The notes: generated by a model not told the origin, from the letters alone. DNA of 64,000 nt from Falsigemmobacter faecalis (GCF_003863335.1 NZ_RRAZ01000016.1:1378-65377); one strand, 5' to 3'. Shown: positions 42,695-52,344, counted from the stretch's first letter. Translations and numbers: made by a program.

Positions 42695-43849
42695 TTAATG
42701 CCCCGAAGCGCGGGCGAACTGCCGGACGGCCGCGGTCAGCGCGGTCAGATCAGAGCGCAGATCCGCGACCGATTCCTGACGGCCTGCGCTCATTTCTTCA
42801 AGGACGCGCAAGAGCTGCACATCAATGGAGCGCAGCCGCATCCGGGCCTCGGCATCGGCCCCAAGGCCGCCTTCGGTCTCCATGATCTCCAGCATCCGCG
42901 CCTGCGAGCGGGCCATCTGCTCAAGTGCCGGGTCGGAATTGCCGACCGTTGCCATCTCTTTAAAGCCCTCTGCCATGGCCTGCAGACCGGCCGCCATGGC
43001 CGCACGATCCTGCGAGGCGCGCTGCTCGGTCTGCTCCATCCGACGCACGATCTGATCAAGAAGCGAGACCAGCGCCGAGCTGTCGCCCTCATTCTCAGAG
43101 CCTGCCAGCCCGATACGGGTGATCGACGACAGCCACTCTTCGAGTTCGCGGTAAAAGCGGTTCTGCCCGTGGCTCACAAAGAGCTCCAGCAGACCCACCA
43201 CCAGCGAGCCCGCAAGCCCCACCAGCGAGGAGGAAAAGGCCACGCCCATACCGCCCAGCTGGCTTTCCAGCCCGCGCATCAGCTTCTGAAAGACCTGAAC
43301 CGCGGTCTCCCCTTCCTGCGGCGTCAGGGAGCGGATGGTATCGACCACCCCCGGGATGGTGGTGGCCAGTCCATAGAAGGTGCCCAGAAGCCCGAGGAAA
43401 ATCAGCAGGTTCGTCAGATACCGCGTGATATCGCGGACTTCATCAATCCGCGTCGCCAGACTGTCGAGAATGGAGCGCGTTGAGCCCGACGACAGCTCAC
43501 TGTCCGCCCCGCGGGAGCGCAGAAGCGCTGCAAGCGGCGCCAGCAGCCGCGGGGCTGTGGTATGATCCGCCCCCGCCCCCGGGCCATTGCCGAGAAAATT
43601 CTCCAGCCAGCGCACCGCGTAGAACAGCTGCAGGATCTGCCAGAAACAGGCGATAACCCCCAGCAGAAATACAAAGATGATCACGCCATTCAGCCATGGG
43701 CTGGTCAGAAAGACCCCGCGCAGCGCGGCAAAGGCCAGCCAGCCTCCGGCACCTACGAGGCCCATCACAATCAGCATGGACAGGATTTGCGAGACGGGCC
43801 GCGTGAATTGAACGGAGGTCTCGGTCGGGGGAGTGAGTTTGGTCTTCAA
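42695..43849 (-). CDS. MotA/TolQ/ExbB-type proton channel protein
   Basis: About 384 residues. Two N-terminal hydrophobic helices are followed by a MotA/ExbB core with ITRYLTNLLIFLGLLGTFYGLATT and MGVAFSSSLVGLAGSLVVGLLE, the two pore helices. A cytosolic C-terminal helical tail follows. The ATG at 44011 would place 54 unlikely residues across the eda promoter. The TTG at 43849 is preferred but uncertain. It ends one base before the MotB-like gene. The arrangement is like ZorAB of Zorya, but zorC/D are absent and the pair looks like a conserved backbone locus. Confidence 0.8.
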   Translation of the reverse strand: MKTKLTPPTETSVQFTRPVSQILSMLIVMGLVGAGGWLAFAALRGVFLTSPWLNGVIIFVFLLGVIACFWQILQLFYAVRWLENFLGNGPGAGADHTTAPRLLAPLAALLRSRGADSELSSGSTRSILDSLATRIDEVRDITRYLTNLLIFLGLLGTFYGLATTIPGVVDTIRSLTPQEGETAVQVFQKLMRGLESQLGGMGVAFSSSLVGLAGSLVVGLLELFVSHGQNRFYRELEEWLSSITRIGLAGSENEGDSSALVSLLDQIVRRMEQTEQRASQDRAAMAAGLQAMAEGFKEMATVGNSDPALEQMARSQARMLEIMETEGGLGADAEARMRLRSIDVQLLRVLEEMSAGRQESVADLRSDLTALTAAVRQFARASGH

Positions 43850-44009
43850 CGGTCGGGCCGCCCTTCGCCTTGCGATTGATGCGCATCCTAGGCTCCGCCG
43901 CCTGCCCTGCCAATCGGATTTTCCACGGCGGGATGTTGCGACCAGGGGCGTTGCACCTTTTGTCGTGCGGGTGTCTGATGGGGATCGGTATATTACGGAG
44001 TGCCCCGCC

Positions 44010-44651
44010 ATGACCCCTCAGGACAGCTCAGCCTTTCTGCTTTCGCTTGCCGCCCGCGCCCCCGTCATCCCGGTGCTGGTCCTTGAGGATGAGGCAAAGG
44101 CCGCCCCTCTGGCCGAAGCTCTGGTCGCGGGGGGGCTTTCGCTGCTTGAGGTGACGCTGCGCACCTCCTCTGCGCTGGATGCCCTCGCGCGCATGGCCGC
44201 CGTTCCCGGGGCCGTGGTCGGAGCCGGCACCGTCCTCACGCCCGAAGATGCCCGCGCCGCCAAAGCCGCGGGGGCGGAATTTGCGGTCTCCCCCGGCGCC
44301 ACCCCCTCGCTGATCGCCGCCTGCACCGGGATCGGCCTGCCGCTTTTACCCGGAGCCGCCACCGCCTCTGAGGTTATGGCGCTGATGGCGGCGGGCTTTC
44401 GCTTTGCCAAATTCTTCCCCGCCGCGCAGATCGGCGGCGCGCCGGCGCTGAAATCGCTCGGTGGTCCGCTGCCGCAGATGCGGTTTTGCCCGACGGGCGG
44501 GATTACACCGGAAAGCGCGCCCGACTATCTTTCGCTCAGCAATGTTGCCTGCATCGGCGGCTCCTGGCTCGCACCGGCGGACCTGCTGGCAAAAGGAGAT
44601 TTCGCCGCCATCCGCCGCCGCGCCGAAAGCGCCGCCGCTTTGCGGGACTGA
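44010..44651 (+). CDS. eda: 2-dehydro-3-deoxyphosphogluconate (KDPG) aldolase
   Basis: A 213-residue class I aldolase of the Entner-Doudoroff pathway, cleaving KDPG to pyruvate and glyceraldehyde 3-phosphate. The catalytic Glu is in SLLEVTLRT and the Schiff-base Lys in FRFAKFFPA. The phosphate-binding end PTGGITPESAPDYL is present. The ATG at 44010 has GGAG upstream; the frame is open further back. It is divergent from the MotA-like gene. Confidence 0.93.
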   Translation: MTPQDSSAFLLSLAARAPVIPVLVLEDEAKAAPLAEALVAGGLSLLEVTLRTSSALDALARMAAVPGAVVGAGTVLTPEDARAAKAAGAEFAVSPGATPSLIAACTGIGLPLLPGAATASEVMALMAAGFRFAKFFPAAQIGGAPALKSLGGPLPQMRFCPTGGITPESAPDYLSLSNVACIGGSWLAPADLLAKGDFAAIRRRAESAAALRD

Positions 44652-45063
44652 GGTCAGGTCTGACCCGTCTTTGACCCGGACCACCGGTCAGGCGCTTGCG
44701 GAGCCTGCCCTGCCCGGGTCAGCTCCCGTCTGAGCGCAGAATGCGCGGCGCGCCGGGCTTGACGGTTCCGCGCCAGACCGCACATTCAATGCCCCTCCCC
44801 CGAAAATTCCGGCCCCTGAGCAGATCCGGTGCGGCCAGCGCCGCGCCAAACGCTGGCCCCCTATGGGGGCGGCGCAAAGCGGCGCAAACCTACGCCCGCC
44901 GCGCGCTCAGCTCGCCACGCCCCCGAGGCGGTGATCGCGACATCGCTCACCGCCCGGCGCCGCGCCTGCTGCGGGATTGAATTTCCCCGCCATTCCGTCA
45001 AAGCTGCCCGTAACGAGCGGTTGCGCGGGGGAGACGCGGGCCGCTTCGGGAGGAGAACCGACG
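44652..45063. other. Upstream region of prpE with a GGCGCAAAGC tandem repeat
   Basis: About 410 GC-rich bases without a gene. At about 44870-44888 GGCGCAAA occurs twice in tandem with a 10-base period, one helical turn. This could be a regulator site for propionate-responsive control, since regulators of short-chain fatty acid genes in these bacteria bind TTTGC-rich repeats. That link is inference. Confidence 0.35.
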
Positions 45064-46959
45064 ATGAGCTACCGCGAGACCTATGCCGCCTGTGCGGCAG
45101 ACCCTGACACCTGGTGGATGCACGAGGCCGAGGCGCTCGACTGGGTCAAAAAACCCTCCAGAGCGCTCTTTGCCGACAAAGCACCGCTTTATGAATGGTT
45201 CGCCGATGGCGAGATCAACACCTGCTGGAATGCGGTTGACCGCCATGTTGAGGGTGGCCGCGGGGCGCAGACCGCGATCATCTGGGACAGCGCCGTCACC
45301 GGCCAGGTGGAAAAGATCAGCTACAGCGATCTGCGCGACCGCACCGCCCGTCTGGCAGGCGCGCTTCAGGCCCGCGGGATTGGCAAGGGCGACCGGGTGC
45401 TGATCTATATGCCGATGATCCCGGAGACCATGGTCGCCATGCTGGCCTGCGCGCGGATCGGGGCGATCCATTCGGTGGTCTTTGGCGGCTTTGCCTCTCC
45501 TGAGCTGGCCACGCGGATTGATGACGCCACGCCCAAGGCCATCCTTGCGGCCTCCTGCGGGATCGAGCCGGGGCGCATCGTGCGCTATAAACCGCTCCTT
45601 GATGCCGCCCTTGAGATCTCAAAGCACCAGCCCGACCTTTGCGTCATCTTCCAGCGCCCGCAGGAAGCAGCCGATCTGCGCGAGGGCCGCGATCATGAGT
45701 GGCATGCTTTTCAAAAGGACGCGCCCCTGGCCGACTGCGTCCCGGTTGCGGGCAATCACCCGGCCTATATCCTTTACACCTCCGGCACGACAGGGCAGCC
45801 GAAAGGCGTGGTGCGCCATACCGCAGGCCATCTGGTCGCGGTGAACTGGTCGATGAAAAACATCTACGGCATGAAGCCGGGAGATGTCTTCTGGACCGCC
45901 TCAGACCTTGGCTGGGTCGTGGGCCACAGCTTCATCTGCTACGGGCCGCTGGTGCATGGCAATACGACCGTGCTCTTTGAGGGCAAACCCGTGGGCACCC
46001 CCGATGCCGGGACCTACTGGCGCGTGGTGCAGGACCATCAGGTCGCAGCACTTTTCACCGCGCCGACCGCCTTTCGTGCCATCCGCCGCGACGACCCGGA
46101 GGGCGCGCTGATCGGCAAATATGACCTCTCCTCGCTGCGCACGCTCTTTCTCGCCGGAGAGCGGGCGGATCCTGACACCATCCGCTGGGCCGAAGAGAAG
46201 CTCCACCGTCCCGTGGTCGATCACTGGTGGCAGACCGAGACCGGCTGGCCCATCGCCGCAAACCCGGTCGGTCTGGAGGCCCTGCCCGTCAAGCCAGGCT
46301 CGCCCTCGATGCCGATGCCGGGCTACCGTGTCGAGGTTCTGGATGACCAGGGCCAGCCCCTGCCGCCCGGAGAGCTGGGCGCGATCGCCATTCGCCTGCC
46401 GCTGCCGCCGGGCACGCTGCCGACGCTCTGGCAGGCCGAGGCGCGGTTTCGCAAAAGCTATCTCGAGGCTTTCCCCGGTTATTATGAGACCGGGGATGCG
46501 GGCTATATGGATGAAGACGGCTATGTCTATATCATGGCGCGCACCGATGATGTGATCAATGTCGCGGGCCACCGCCTCTCGACCGGCGCGATGGAGGAGG
46601 TGCTGCTGAGCCACCCCGATGTCGCGGAATGCGCGGTGATCGGGGCCGCAGATGCGCTGAAAGGCCAGACCCCGATCGGGCTTTTGTGCCTCAACCGCGG
46701 CACCACGCGACCCGAGGCCGAGATCGTGACCGAATGCGTAGCGCTGATGCGCGAGAAAATCGGCCCCGTGGCGGATTTCCGCAAAGCCGTGGTGACGGAG
46801 CGCCTGCCGAAGACACGCTCGGGGAAAATCCTGCGCTCGACCATGGTGAAACTCGCCGATGGCGAGGCGGTGAAGCCCCCGGCCACCATCGATGATCCCG
46901 CGATCCTCAATGAGATCGCCCTTGCGCTGGGCCGCATCGGCTATCCTGCGAAGGCCTGA
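45064..46959 (+). CDS. prpE: Propionyl-CoA synthetase
   Basis: A 631-residue AMP-forming acyl-CoA synthetase that activates propionate. The N-terminal WMHEAEALDWVKKPS matches PrpE proteins. The adenylation core has YTSGTTGQPKGVVR and YETGDAGYMDEDGY. The C-terminal hinge has GHRLSTGAMEE, and the regulatory/catalytic Lys is in RSGKILRSTM. The ATG at 45064 follows GGAGGAGA. An inverted repeat immediately after the stop probably ends transcription. Confidence 0.93.
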   Translation: MSYRETYAACAADPDTWWMHEAEALDWVKKPSRALFADKAPLYEWFADGEINTCWNAVDRHVEGGRGAQTAIIWDSAVTGQVEKISYSDLRDRTARLAGALQARGIGKGDRVLIYMPMIPETMVAMLACARIGAIHSVVFGGFASPELATRIDDATPKAILAASCGIEPGRIVRYKPLLDAALEISKHQPDLCVIFQRPQEAADLREGRDHEWHAFQKDAPLADCVPVAGNHPAYILYTSGTTGQPKGVVRHTAGHLVAVNWSMKNIYGMKPGDVFWTASDLGWVVGHSFICYGPLVHGNTTVLFEGKPVGTPDAGTYWRVVQDHQVAALFTAPTAFRAIRRDDPEGALIGKYDLSSLRTLFLAGERADPDTIRWAEEKLHRPVVDHWWQTETGWPIAANPVGLEALPVKPGSPSMPMPGYRVEVLDDQGQPLPPGELGAIAIRLPLPPGTLPTLWQAEARFRKSYLEAFPGYYETGDAGYMDEDGYVYIMARTDDVINVAGHRLSTGAMEEVLLSHPDVAECAVIGAADALKGQTPIGLLCLNRGTTRPEAEIVTECVALMREKIGPVADFRKAVVTERLPKTRSGKILRSTMVKLADGEAVKPPATIDDPAILNEIALALGRIGYPAKA

Positions 46960-46966
46960 GGCTGAG

Positions 46967-47004
46967 GCGATCCGCAGGGCCCGGACACCAGCCCTGCGGA
47001 TCGC
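46967..47004 (+). terminator. Long hairpin after prpE
   Basis: A perfect 13-base stem (GCGATCCGCAGGG and its reverse complement) with a 12-base loop, starting eight bases after the prpE stop. No T-run follows. Confidence 0.55.
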
Positions 47005-47573
47005 GCGCTTCCACAGGGCTGGCACCGTAGCAGGGTGCCGCAAAGCCGCTATGGTTCTGCACCGCGCGGGCTGACGGCTGCCCACCACAGCCCTCAAAGC
47101 GCAGCGCCTGTGTCTCAGACGCTCAGCCCGACCGCTCTGGCAGGCATTTGCCTTTCCATCAGGAGTTGCAGCTCTCTGATCAGGCTTTGCCACTCAGGTC
47201 CCACGGCCAGGGAATCGCTTTCCTGCCTGACGAGGCGGCGCGAGGCGGCGATCCGGGCAAAGCCCGGATCATGCCGCCGCCACCTCTCTCCCCTCGCGAT
47301 TATGCAGCGCACCGCCCACTCATCATATCACCACTCCGGCAGCGGCAGTTTCAGGGCCGGATCCTGGCCCGCTGCACGCCCGAAACTGTACCGATGAAAA
47401 AGAGACCATGCGAAGGGCCCTGCGCATTCCGCTGTGACGGCGCTGGCCTGGCAGAGCCATCACAGCCCTCTGCCTCCGGCACCCGCCTGTGCGACCTCAG
47501 ATCCTCCGGCGGGCGGCCTGACGGGTATTACCTCGGGCCAGGTCCCGGTCCGCGAATCCCCCGCCGGAAAACG
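47005..47573. other. Gene-free stretch between prpE and tRNA-Leu
   Basis: About 570 bases. Open frames here have no start context or motif and look like GC-driven noise. Confidence 0.4.
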
Positions 47574-47574
47574 A

Positions 47575-47601
47575 AAAAAGCGCCCCGAAGGAGCGCTTTT
47601 T
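47575..47601 (-). terminator. Terminator of tRNA-Leu
   Basis: A stem AAAAAGCGC/GCGCTTTTT with a 9-base loop, giving a strong T-run on the minus strand a few bases after the tRNA 3' end. It is symmetrical enough to act on both strands. Confidence 0.7.
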
Positions 47602-47609
47602 CAGTCAAC

Positions 47610-47693
47610 TGGTACGGGTGGGGAGACTCGAACTCCCAAGCCTTGCGGCGGAGCATTTTGAATGCCCTGCGTCTACCATTCCGCCACACCCGC
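47610..47693 (-). tRNA. tRNA-Leu (CAA)
   Basis: An 84-base class II tRNA with encoded CCA. Acceptor GCGGGTG pairs with CACCCGT, the D-arm GCGGAATGGTAGACGC is leucine-type, the anticodon loop is TTCAAAA (CAA) and there is a long variable arm. It is followed by a clear terminator. Confidence 0.92.
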
Positions 47694-47883
47694 ACGGGAT
47701 CGAAACCCGGCTGATGCTCTCCTCATACAGGCGCGCGGGACCTCTGTTCAATCCCCTTTCATATTGCGCTGACAAGAAAATCGCGCCGGAACGCACGCCT
47801 CCGTGATCGCGGGCCACCCCTGCCCCCCTTGCCTTTTTCACCGGAGCGGGGAAAGTCAGCGCGATCTCCTGAAAGGAAACGCC

Positions 47884-48348
47884 GTGACGCGCACGCCGCT
47901 TATTCTTCTCGCCACCGCAGGCTCGGCTGCGCTTTTGCTTGGCGCGCTGGGATTTCAGTATCTCGGCGGACTTTTCCCCTGCCCGCTGTGCATCTGGCAG
48001 CGCTGGCCGCATCTGGCGGCAGTGCTGATCGGGCTTCTTGCGCTGCGCATCCGTGAGCCGCTGCTGCCGCTGGCAGGCGCGCTGGCCGCCCTGACCACCG
48101 CAGCGATCGGCGGTTTTCACACCGGGGTTGAGCTGGGCTGGTGGGAGGGGCTGCAAAGCTGTCAGGGGGCCGGGATTGCGACCCTGTCGCTCAATGATCT
48201 GCTGGACCCCACGGCCAATGCGCCGGATCCGGTGCGCTGCGATCAGGTGGCCTGGTCCTTCCTTGGCCTGTCGATGGCGGCCTGGAATATGATCGCAAGC
48301 CTTGGCCTCACCGTGCTCTGGCTGCTGGCGGCAAAGAAAAGCCGCTGA
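47884..48348 (+). CDS. dsbB: DsbB-family disulfide bond formation protein
   Basis: A 154-residue inner-membrane protein with four hydrophobic helices. The first Cys pair is CPLC (FPCPLCIWQRWPH) and the second pair lies in the long periplasmic loop (SCQGAG and RCDQ). It reoxidises DsbA and passes electrons to quinone. The start is GTG at 47884 with AAAGGAA upstream; the frame is open from 47803. It is convergent with the next gene and shares a terminator. Confidence 0.9.
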   Translation: MTRTPLILLATAGSAALLLGALGFQYLGGLFPCPLCIWQRWPHLAAVLIGLLALRIREPLLPLAGALAALTTAAIGGFHTGVELGWWEGLQSCQGAGIATLSLNDLLDPTANAPDPVRCDQVAWSFLGLSMAAWNMIASLGLTVLWLLAAKKSR

Positions 48349-48396
48349 CGCCGGGGCAGTTGTGGCGGCAGGCTTGAGCAGGCTGGCTTTGGAACA

Positions 48397-48425
48397 AAAG
48401 CGCCGGATCTCAGATCCGGCGCTTT
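48397..48425. terminator. Bidirectional terminator between dsbB and the dehydrogenase gene
   Basis: A 13-base perfect stem AAAGCGCCGGATC/GATCCGGCGCTTT with a 3-base centre, between convergent genes. Confidence 0.75.
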
Positions 48426-48442
48426 GCATTTTGTCGCCCGGC

Positions 48443-49309
48443 TTACTTCGGCAGCCGTTTGATGAGAGACGAGGTGTCCCAGCGCCCGCCGCCCATCTGC
48501 TGAACATCCTTGTAATATTGATCGATCAGCGCCGTTCCGGGCAGGCTTGCGCCGATCTCATCGGCGGTGGCCAGACAGATGCCCAGATCTTTGCGCATCC
48601 AGTCGACGGCAAAACCGAAATCAAACTGATCGGCCAGCATGGTCTTATGGCGGTTCACCATCTGCCAGGAGCCGGCGGCACCGCCTGCGATCACCTCAAC
48701 CACGGCCTCCCCGTCGAGCCCGGCTTTCTGCGCGAAATGCAAGGCCTCAGCCAGGCCCTGAACCAGTCCGGCGATGGCGATCTGATTGACCATCTTGGCA
48801 AGCTGCCCGGCGCCGCTCTCTCCCAGACGTTTGCAGATGCGCGCATAGGCCGCAATCACCGGCTCGGCGCGGGCGTAATCGCCCTCATCCCCGCCGCACA
48901 TCACCGAAAGAACCCCGTTCTGCGCCCCCGCCTGACCGCCCGAGACCGGCGCATCGACAAAGCCAAGGCCCTGAGCTGCGGCCACCGCGTTCAACGCGCG
49001 GGTGACCTGCGCCGAGACCGTGGTGTGATCGACAAAGACCGACCCCGGCTTCATCCCCGCAAAAGCGCCGTTCTCTCCCAGACAGACCGCGCGCAGATCG
49101 TCGTCATTGCCGACACAGGCCATGACGAATTCCGCGCCCGCCGCCGCCTCGCGGGCGGTGGCCGCCATAAGGCCGCCATGCTCACCGACCCAGGCCTCAG
49201 CCCTGGCAGTGGTGCGGTTCCAGACCGTCACCTCATGACCTTTGGCCCGCAGATGGCCCGCCATGGGATAGCCCATCACCCCAAGACCCAAGAATGCTAC
49301 ATGTGCCAC
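48443..49309 (-). CDS. Beta-hydroxyacid dehydrogenase (3-hydroxyisobutyrate/tartronate semialdehyde type)
   Basis: A 288-residue oxidoreductase with the Rossmann motif GLGVMGYPMAGHL at the N-terminus, the substrate loop DAPVSGGQAGAQNG and the catalytic Lys in GQLAKMVNQ. It acts on short hydroxy acids with NAD(P). Sequence alone does not separate 3-hydroxyisobutyrate dehydrogenase from 2-hydroxy-3-oxopropionate reductase. The frame runs back to 50224, but that extension lies antisense to the acylase gene. The GTG at 49309 with GGGGG upstream is the start. Confidence 0.87.
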   Translation of the reverse strand: MAHVAFLGLGVMGYPMAGHLRAKGHEVTVWNRTTARAEAWVGEHGGLMAATAREAAAGAEFVMACVGNDDDLRAVCLGENGAFAGMKPGSVFVDHTTVSAQVTRALNAVAAAQGLGFVDAPVSGGQAGAQNGVLSVMCGGDEGDYARAEPVIAAYARICKRLGESGAGQLAKMVNQIAIAGLVQGLAEALHFAQKAGLDGEAVVEVIAGGAAGSWQMVNRHKTMLADQFDFGFAVDWMRKDLGICLATADEIGASLPGTALIDQYYKDVQQMGGGRWDTSSLIKRLPK

Positions 49310-49375
49310 AGCTTCCCCCTGTTCCGGCTTTCGTCTAGGGTCAGTGCTAACCTGCCCTGACGCCTGAGCAAAGCC

Positions 49376-51835
49376 ATGTCCGCTGCCTTCCGCTGGCTCC
49401 TTCGCATCTTTCTGACGCTGTGTGTGCTGACCGCCCTTACGCTGGCGTTCCTCTGGACGGTGCTGAGCCGCTCTCTGCCGGACTATAATGCCGAGATGCG
49501 GGTTGAGGGCATCTCCGACGGCCTGGAGATCGTGCGCAACAACGCCAATGTGCCGCATATCTTCGGAGCCTCGGATGAGGATGTCTATTTCGGCCTTGGC
49601 TTTGCCCATGCCCAGGACCGGCTGTGGCAGATGACGCTGCTGCGCCGCACGGTGCAGGGACGGCTGTCTGAGGTTTTCGGCAGCCGCACGGCGCGTATTG
49701 ATGAGTTGATGCGCAGGCTGGATCTTTACACGATCGCCACCCGCTCGGTGCCCGCCCAGGACCCGGAGGTGCTGGCTGCGCTGGAGGCCTATTCGCGCGG
49801 CGTCAATGCCTGGCTCGCGCAGGTCAATGAGGGGGCTCTCGGGCGCGGGGCGCCTGAGTTCTTCCTCTTTGATCCGGTGATCCCGGTCTGGCAGCCCGCA
49901 GACAGTCTGGCGATCCTGAAGCTCATGGGGGTGCAGCTCTCCGCGCATCTCGAAAATGAGGTGCTGCGCGCGCGGATGTCGATGCTGCTCTCGCCCGAGC
50001 GGCTGCGCGATATCCTGCCCGACGACGAGAAAGAGGCCATCGCCGCTCTGCCGCCCTATGCGGCGCTTTTCCCCGGCATGGGGCCGGATTATGCCGCGCT
50101 GAAAATCCGCGAAGAGGCGCTTTCGCCCTTCCCGCGCCGCGCTTTTGCGGGGGCCTCCAATGCCTGGGCGGCGGCACCCCAGCGCGCGGCGGCGGGCGGA
50201 TCGCTGCTGGCCAATGACCCGCACTTAGGCTTCACGGCGCCGACCATCTGGTATCTGGCGCGGCTGGAGCTATCGACCGGGGGCGTGATCGGTGGCAGCA
50301 TTCCGGGCATGCCGCTGGTGATGGCGGGGCGCAGCGAAGATTTCGGCTGGGCGCTGACCTCATCTTACCTGGACGACCAGGATCTCTATATCGAGAAGCT
50401 GAACCCGGAAAATTCCGAGGAATATCTGACCCCTGAGGGCTGGAAACGCTTTGAGACCCGCCGCTCGATCGTGACCATCAAAGACAGCGCGCCGCTGACC
50501 CTGACGCTGCGCTGGACCGAGAATGGCCCCGTTTTGCCGGGCACCCATTATGATCTGGCCTCGGTGACACCTGCGGGTCATGTCGCCTCGCTGGCCTGGA
50601 CGCTTTTTGACCGCGAAGACCGCTCGATGACGGCCGCGATGAAGCTGATGCAGGCGGGCACCATCGCCGAGGGCATGGAGGCCACCCGCGATTTCACGGC
50701 CCCTTCGCAGAACGTCACCATGTCAGACCGCGACGGCGTGGCGATGATCACCATCGGCAAATTCCCCGCCCGCGATGTCGCCCATCAGACCCGCGGCCGC
50801 CTGCCCTCTCCCGGCTGGCTGGCAGAGAACCGCTGGCAGGGCAGCCTGCCCTGGGAGACCAATCCGCGGTTTGAAGAGCCCGGGACCGGGATCCTTGGCA
50901 ATACCAACAACAAAATGATCGACCGCCCCTTCCCGCAGCATGTCAGCTACGAGTGGGGCGATACCGAGCGGATCCGCCGCTGGCAGCGCCTGATGCAGGT
51001 CCGCGATGTCCACACCCGCGAGAGCTTCATCGAAGCGCAGCTTGATACCGTCAGCCCGGTGGCGCGCAATCTGCTGCCGCTGATCGGCGCCGAGCTGTGG
51101 TTCACCGGCGAACCCGCCCCCGAGGGCACGCCCGAGCGCAAACGCCAGCAGGCTCTGGCGCTGCTGGCCGAATGGAACGGCGAAATGAGCGAGCATCTGC
51201 CCGAGCCGCTGATCGCCTCTATGTGGCTGAGAGTGCTGCAGGAAAAGCTGATCCAGGATGAACTCGGCCCCATGGCCGCCGAATTCACCCATATTGAGCC
51301 GGTCTTCATTGAGCGGGTGTTTCGCGATACCGAAGGCGCGGGCGTCTGGTGTGACATCATCCAGTCCTCGCCCCTTGAGACCTGCGCCGAAATCGCGCGT
51401 CTTGCGCTGGATGAAGCGATCCTGCGCCTGACCGAGCGCTATGGCGCCAATGTCGAAAGCTGGCGCTGGGGCGATGCGCATATCGCGACCCATGACCACC
51501 CGACGCTCGGACAGGTGCCGGTGCTGAAATTCATCACCAATATCCGCCAGTCGACCTCGGGCGATGATTTCACGCTGATGCGCGGCCGCACCGCCGGCAC
51601 CGGGGTGAACCCCTTCCGCAACGTCCATGGTGCGGGTTACCGCGGGGTCTATGATTTCGCCGATCCCGACAGTTCGGTCTTTATCATCTCGACCGGGCAG
51701 TCCGGCCACCCCCTGAGCCGGTTTTACGACAACTTAGGCGAGTTGTGGCGGCGGGGCGAATATATCCCGATGTCGCTCGATGCCGATCTGGCCCGCGCGG
51801 CGGCGGTGGGGATCACCCGCCTGACGCCGCGCTGA
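49376..51835 (+). CDS. Penicillin acylase-family Ntn hydrolase
   Basis: An 819-residue exported amidase. An N-terminal transmembrane/signal segment lies at about 7-30, followed by the alpha chain (NVPHIFGASDEDVYFGLGFAHAQDRLWQM). Ser261 in AGASNAWA becomes the nucleophile at the start of the beta chain after self-cleavage. NDPHLGF and WTENGPVL are conserved. Substrates in the family include acyl-homoserine lactones and beta-lactams; the natural one here is unknown. Confidence 0.9.
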   Translation: MSAAFRWLLRIFLTLCVLTALTLAFLWTVLSRSLPDYNAEMRVEGISDGLEIVRNNANVPHIFGASDEDVYFGLGFAHAQDRLWQMTLLRRTVQGRLSEVFGSRTARIDELMRRLDLYTIATRSVPAQDPEVLAALEAYSRGVNAWLAQVNEGALGRGAPEFFLFDPVIPVWQPADSLAILKLMGVQLSAHLENEVLRARMSMLLSPERLRDILPDDEKEAIAALPPYAALFPGMGPDYAALKIREEALSPFPRRAFAGASNAWAAAPQRAAAGGSLLANDPHLGFTAPTIWYLARLELSTGGVIGGSIPGMPLVMAGRSEDFGWALTSSYLDDQDLYIEKLNPENSEEYLTPEGWKRFETRRSIVTIKDSAPLTLTLRWTENGPVLPGTHYDLASVTPAGHVASLAWTLFDREDRSMTAAMKLMQAGTIAEGMEATRDFTAPSQNVTMSDRDGVAMITIGKFPARDVAHQTRGRLPSPGWLAENRWQGSLPWETNPRFEEPGTGILGNTNNKMIDRPFPQHVSYEWGDTERIRRWQRLMQVRDVHTRESFIEAQLDTVSPVARNLLPLIGAELWFTGEPAPEGTPERKRQQALALLAEWNGEMSEHLPEPLIASMWLRVLQEKLIQDELGPMAAEFTHIEPVFIERVFRDTEGAGVWCDIIQSSPLETCAEIARLALDEAILRLTERYGANVESWRWGDAHIATHDHPTLGQVPVLKFITNIRQSTSGDDFTLMRGRTAGTGVNPFRNVHGAGYRGVYDFADPDSSVFIISTGQSGHPLSRFYDNLGELWRRGEYIPMSLDADLARAAAVGITRLTPR

Positions 51836-51860
51836 TGTGAAGTGAGGTGAAGTGAGCACC

Positions 51861-52019
51861 ATGCATCCGCTCCTCCTCATCCCATTGGTCATGGCAGCCG
51901 CAGCCCTGACGGTCTTCGGTCTGGGCTATCTGCCCGCGGCCCTGCAGGCAGGCGCGGCTGTGGCCCTGGCCCTCCTTGCCCTGGTGATCCGCTTTGCAGG
52001 CGGCAGACCGCGCCGCTGA
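51861..52019 (+). CDS. Small hydrophobic membrane protein
   Basis: A 52-residue frame with two hydrophobic segments (LLLIPLVMAAAALTVFGLG and AAVALALLALVIRF) and a basic tail ending GGRPRR. The start is the ATG at 51861 or the GTG at 51852, 16-25 bases after the acylase stop and preceded by GTGA-rich repeats with a GAGG. It has no recognised family. Its position suggests co-transcription with the acylase. Confidence 0.5.
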   Translation: MHPLLLIPLVMAAAALTVFGLGYLPAALQAGAAVALALLALVIRFAGGRPRR

Positions 52020-52344
52020 AGCTTTCGGGAGGGAAGCGGGTCGAAGCTGCGGCAGCCGCCCCTCCCGGCAAATCGGCGGGCCGGATCAAAGGCACGCGGG
52101 CCGCGATCTGCCCGGCCTGCAGCCCCGAAGCAGCGGCAGTTCGCCATGGCCCGTCCGGGCGCGGGAACCCTTGCGGCGGCCTTTGGGTTTTTCTGATCAG
52201 GCCCATCTGCAATCCGCATCACCAAACCGCTAAAATCCTGAAAAATCCATAGCCTGCGGCGGCAGCCTGCCGCATCACGCCCTTGACGTCATGCGTCGAA
52301 AAGCCCTTATTCGTCGCAGTCATTCAAACCGGAGAGGAACCGTC
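52020..52344. other. Promoter region of sodB
   Basis: About 325 bases without a gene. A small GC hairpin occurs near 52252-52272. The ribosome site GGAGAGGAA precedes the sodB start. Confidence 0.4.

Noticed and set aside
41171-43483. A 770-codon open frame on the plus strand across the MotB-like gene.
   Set aside because: It is an antisense shadow caused by high GC and Ala/Arg-rich coding. It consists of Ser/Arg-rich low-complexity sequence with no domain.
40978-43849. MotA/MotB-like pair as part of a Zorya defence system.
   Set aside because: No zorC, zorD or zorE is adjacent. The pair sits among core metabolic genes and has a long Ala/Glu coiled coil typical of a conserved envelope pair in this group.
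49310-50224. Extension of the dehydrogenase frame for 305 further codons.
   Set aside because: It is antisense to the acylase gene and unrelated to the dehydrogenase family. The Rossmann motif begins right after the GTG at 49309.
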